Source of the DNA: FEN-1219 sp036274615
Lineage (GTDB): Bacteria; Pseudomonadota; Gammaproteobacteria; Steroidobacterales; Rariloculaceae
DNA length: 7,053 nucleotides
Direction of reading: 5' to 3'
NCBI GenBank assembly: GCA_036274615.1
Contig: DASUFK010000299.1
Span: forward strand, 1 to 7,053
Made by a program: the position numbers and the translations under genes. Under the pieces are notes generated by a model. The model ran no database searches. It saw only the letters and a list, made by a program, of their open reading frames with translations, and was not told the DNA's origin. Shown here piece after piece: positions 6,441-7,053 of the stretch (positions within the stretch are counted from its first letter, which is position 1; each line of letters opens with the position of its first letter).

Positions 6441-6857
6441 GTGGGCGCAAGACTCCTCGGGGCCGCGGTCTGCGGGATCGCGGTTGCCGCACTCGCGGCC
6501 GGCGCATTCGGGCCCGCGTTCGGCCAGCAGCGGCGCACGGTGCGCGACGGCGTGTTCTCGTCGGCGCAAGTGGCGCAGGGCAAGCGTCTGTTCGGCTCGA
6601 TCTGCGCCGACTGTCACGAGATCTCCGAGCTCACCGACGCGGGCGCCTACCTCGAGCAGCAGGAAGGCAAGACCGTCTGGGAAGCGTTCGAGTACATCTG
6701 GACGGAAATGCCCGAGGACGATCCGGCGTCGCTCGACCCGAAGCAATACGCGGCCGTGCTCGCGTACGCACTCAGCGCCTACGGCTTGCCGGCCGGCGCC
6801 GACGATCTGCCGATCGATCGCAAGTCGCTCGAGGCGATTCGGTTCGCGAAGCCCTGA
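6441..6857 (+). CDS. Small periplasmic class I cytochrome c
   Basis: This 138-aa protein has an N-terminal signal (Arg4, hydrophobic 5-27, likely cleavage after G28 in AFG-QQ). One c-type heme motif, CADCH, lies at 55-59, preceded by the typical AQGKRLFGSI helix. M90 of EMP (89-91) is the probable sixth heme ligand, followed by a C-terminal helix containing YAAVLAYALSAYG (103-115). This spacing is that of class I monoheme cytochromes, similar to those serving PQQ alcohol dehydrogenases. It begins with GTG one base after the DUF1552 stop, with only a weak GAGA (6431-6434) as ribosome site, so translation is probably coupled to the upstream gene. The natural inference is an electron acceptor for the DUF1592/DUF1552 pair. 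No strong terminator follows. Confidence 0.88.
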   Translation: MGARLLGAAVCGIAVAALAAGAFGPAFGQQRRTVRDGVFSSAQVAQGKRLFGSICADCHEISELTDAGAYLEQQEGKTVWEAFEYIWTEMPEDDPASLDPKQYAAVLAYALSAYGLPAGADDLPIDRKSLEAIRFAKP

Positions 6858-6901
6858 CTCCGCCCGAGTGGTGTCTCACTTTGGCCCTTTAGAGTCGTGG
6901 T

Positions 6902-6920
6902 GGCTGCGGCCGCACCTCGA
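6902..6920 (+). repeat. Third copy of the palindrome arm motif
   Basis: GGCTGCGGCCGCACCTCGA at 6902-6920 matches 233-251 at 18 of 19 positions, with 15 consecutive identical bases, GCGGCCGCACCTCGA. The same 15 bases occur inverted at 477-491. All three copies are intergenic. Similarity ends abruptly at 6921, so only this end of the element is shared here. Confidence 0.65.
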
Positions 6921-6928
6921 TGGGTCGT

Positions 6929-7053
6929 CCCGAGACACGCCGGAAGACCGTCCCTGGGGCTCCTCGCCGCACATCGGCCCGCCAGGGATGGCGGGCATGC
7001 CGAAATTGCAGGAGCAAATTCCGGCCGTATGCGGCGACGGTCTCGGGAAGACC
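6929..7053. other. Structured non-coding segment with interlocking inverted repeats
   Basis: A perfect 8-bp stem GCCCGCCA/TGGCGGGC with a GGGA (GNRA-type) loop spans 6977-6996. Directly after it, 6999-7025 can form an imperfect hairpin (GCCG/CGGC outer pairs, AATTGC-like inner arm, AGGA loop). Around both, CGCCGCA (6965-6971) pairs with TGCGGCG (7030-7036), and CCCGAGAC (6929-6936) pairs with GTCTCGGG (7040-7047). Competing pairings also exist: GACCGTC (6946-6952) with GACGGTC (7036-7042), and TCCCTGG (6951-6957) with CCAGGGA (6982-6988). GGAAGACC is directly repeated at 6942-6949 and 7046-7053. No reading frame of interest is present. It may be an intergenic repeat, the 3' end of the operon transcript, or a leader for a gene beyond the edge. 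Confidence 0.5.

Noticed and set aside
4979..6583. 534-aa minus-strand frame over the DUF1552 gene
   Set aside because: It shadows a clearly functional plus-strand gene with Tat signal and HxxSHH motif, and has no domain of its own.
6856..6896. Possible terminator after the cytochrome (GACTC/GAGTC)
   Set aside because: It is a 5-bp outer pairing with a weak 4-bp inner stem and no T-run.

Overview
The window is high-GC (roughly two-thirds G+C by eye), densely coding bacterial DNA. The peptide deformylase type, the apparent ExeA/GspA-like ATPase start at the left edge and the single-heme cytochromes suggest a proteobacterium, most likely a gammaproteobacterium of the kind that carries DUF1592/DUF1552 genes (Steroidobacter/Nevskia-like lineages or uncultured relatives). 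That placement is inference; no rRNA or marker gene here fixes it.

Left part (1-1730, minus strand). The first 101 bases are the 5' end of a minus-strand gene leaving the window. Its N-terminus looks like an ExeA/GspA-type AAA ATPase. Between it and the next gene lies about 435 bp of non-coding DNA dominated by a large imperfect palindrome (201-527) with a perfect 34-bp core. This is probably a dispersed intergenic repeat. It is followed by a complete minus-strand FAD-dependent aromatic-ring hydroxylase (salicylate hydroxylase/6-hydroxynicotinate monooxygenase type) whose stop codon lies 9 bases from the palindrome.

Middle (1731-2531). A 98-bp divergent promoter region separates the hydroxylase from a plus-strand peptide deformylase that stands alone, not next to fmt. 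The 127 bp after the deformylase hold a sigma70-like promoter candidate and a TetR-type palindrome, just upstream of the main operon.

Right part (2532-6857, plus strand). Three tightly packed genes look co-translated. The first is an 857-aa Sec-exported DUF1592-family protein (planctomycete-type PSD/PSCyt modules) with two CxxCH heme sites. The second is a 445-aa Tat-exported DUF1552 protein with an exact HxxSHH motif. The third is a 138-aa single-heme class I cytochrome c. ATGA overlap and a 1-base gap link them. The simplest reading is a periplasmic redox unit: a DUF1592-DUF1552 pair with unknown substrate that passes electrons to the small cytochrome. As far as I know this system has no established function, and it is the most interesting content here.

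Right edge (6858-7053). This stretch is non-coding. It holds a third, near-identical copy of the palindrome's 19-bp motif and a cluster of interlocking inverted repeats, including a perfect 8-bp hairpin with a GGGA loop. It may be another dispersed repeat or a structured leader of a gene beyond the window.
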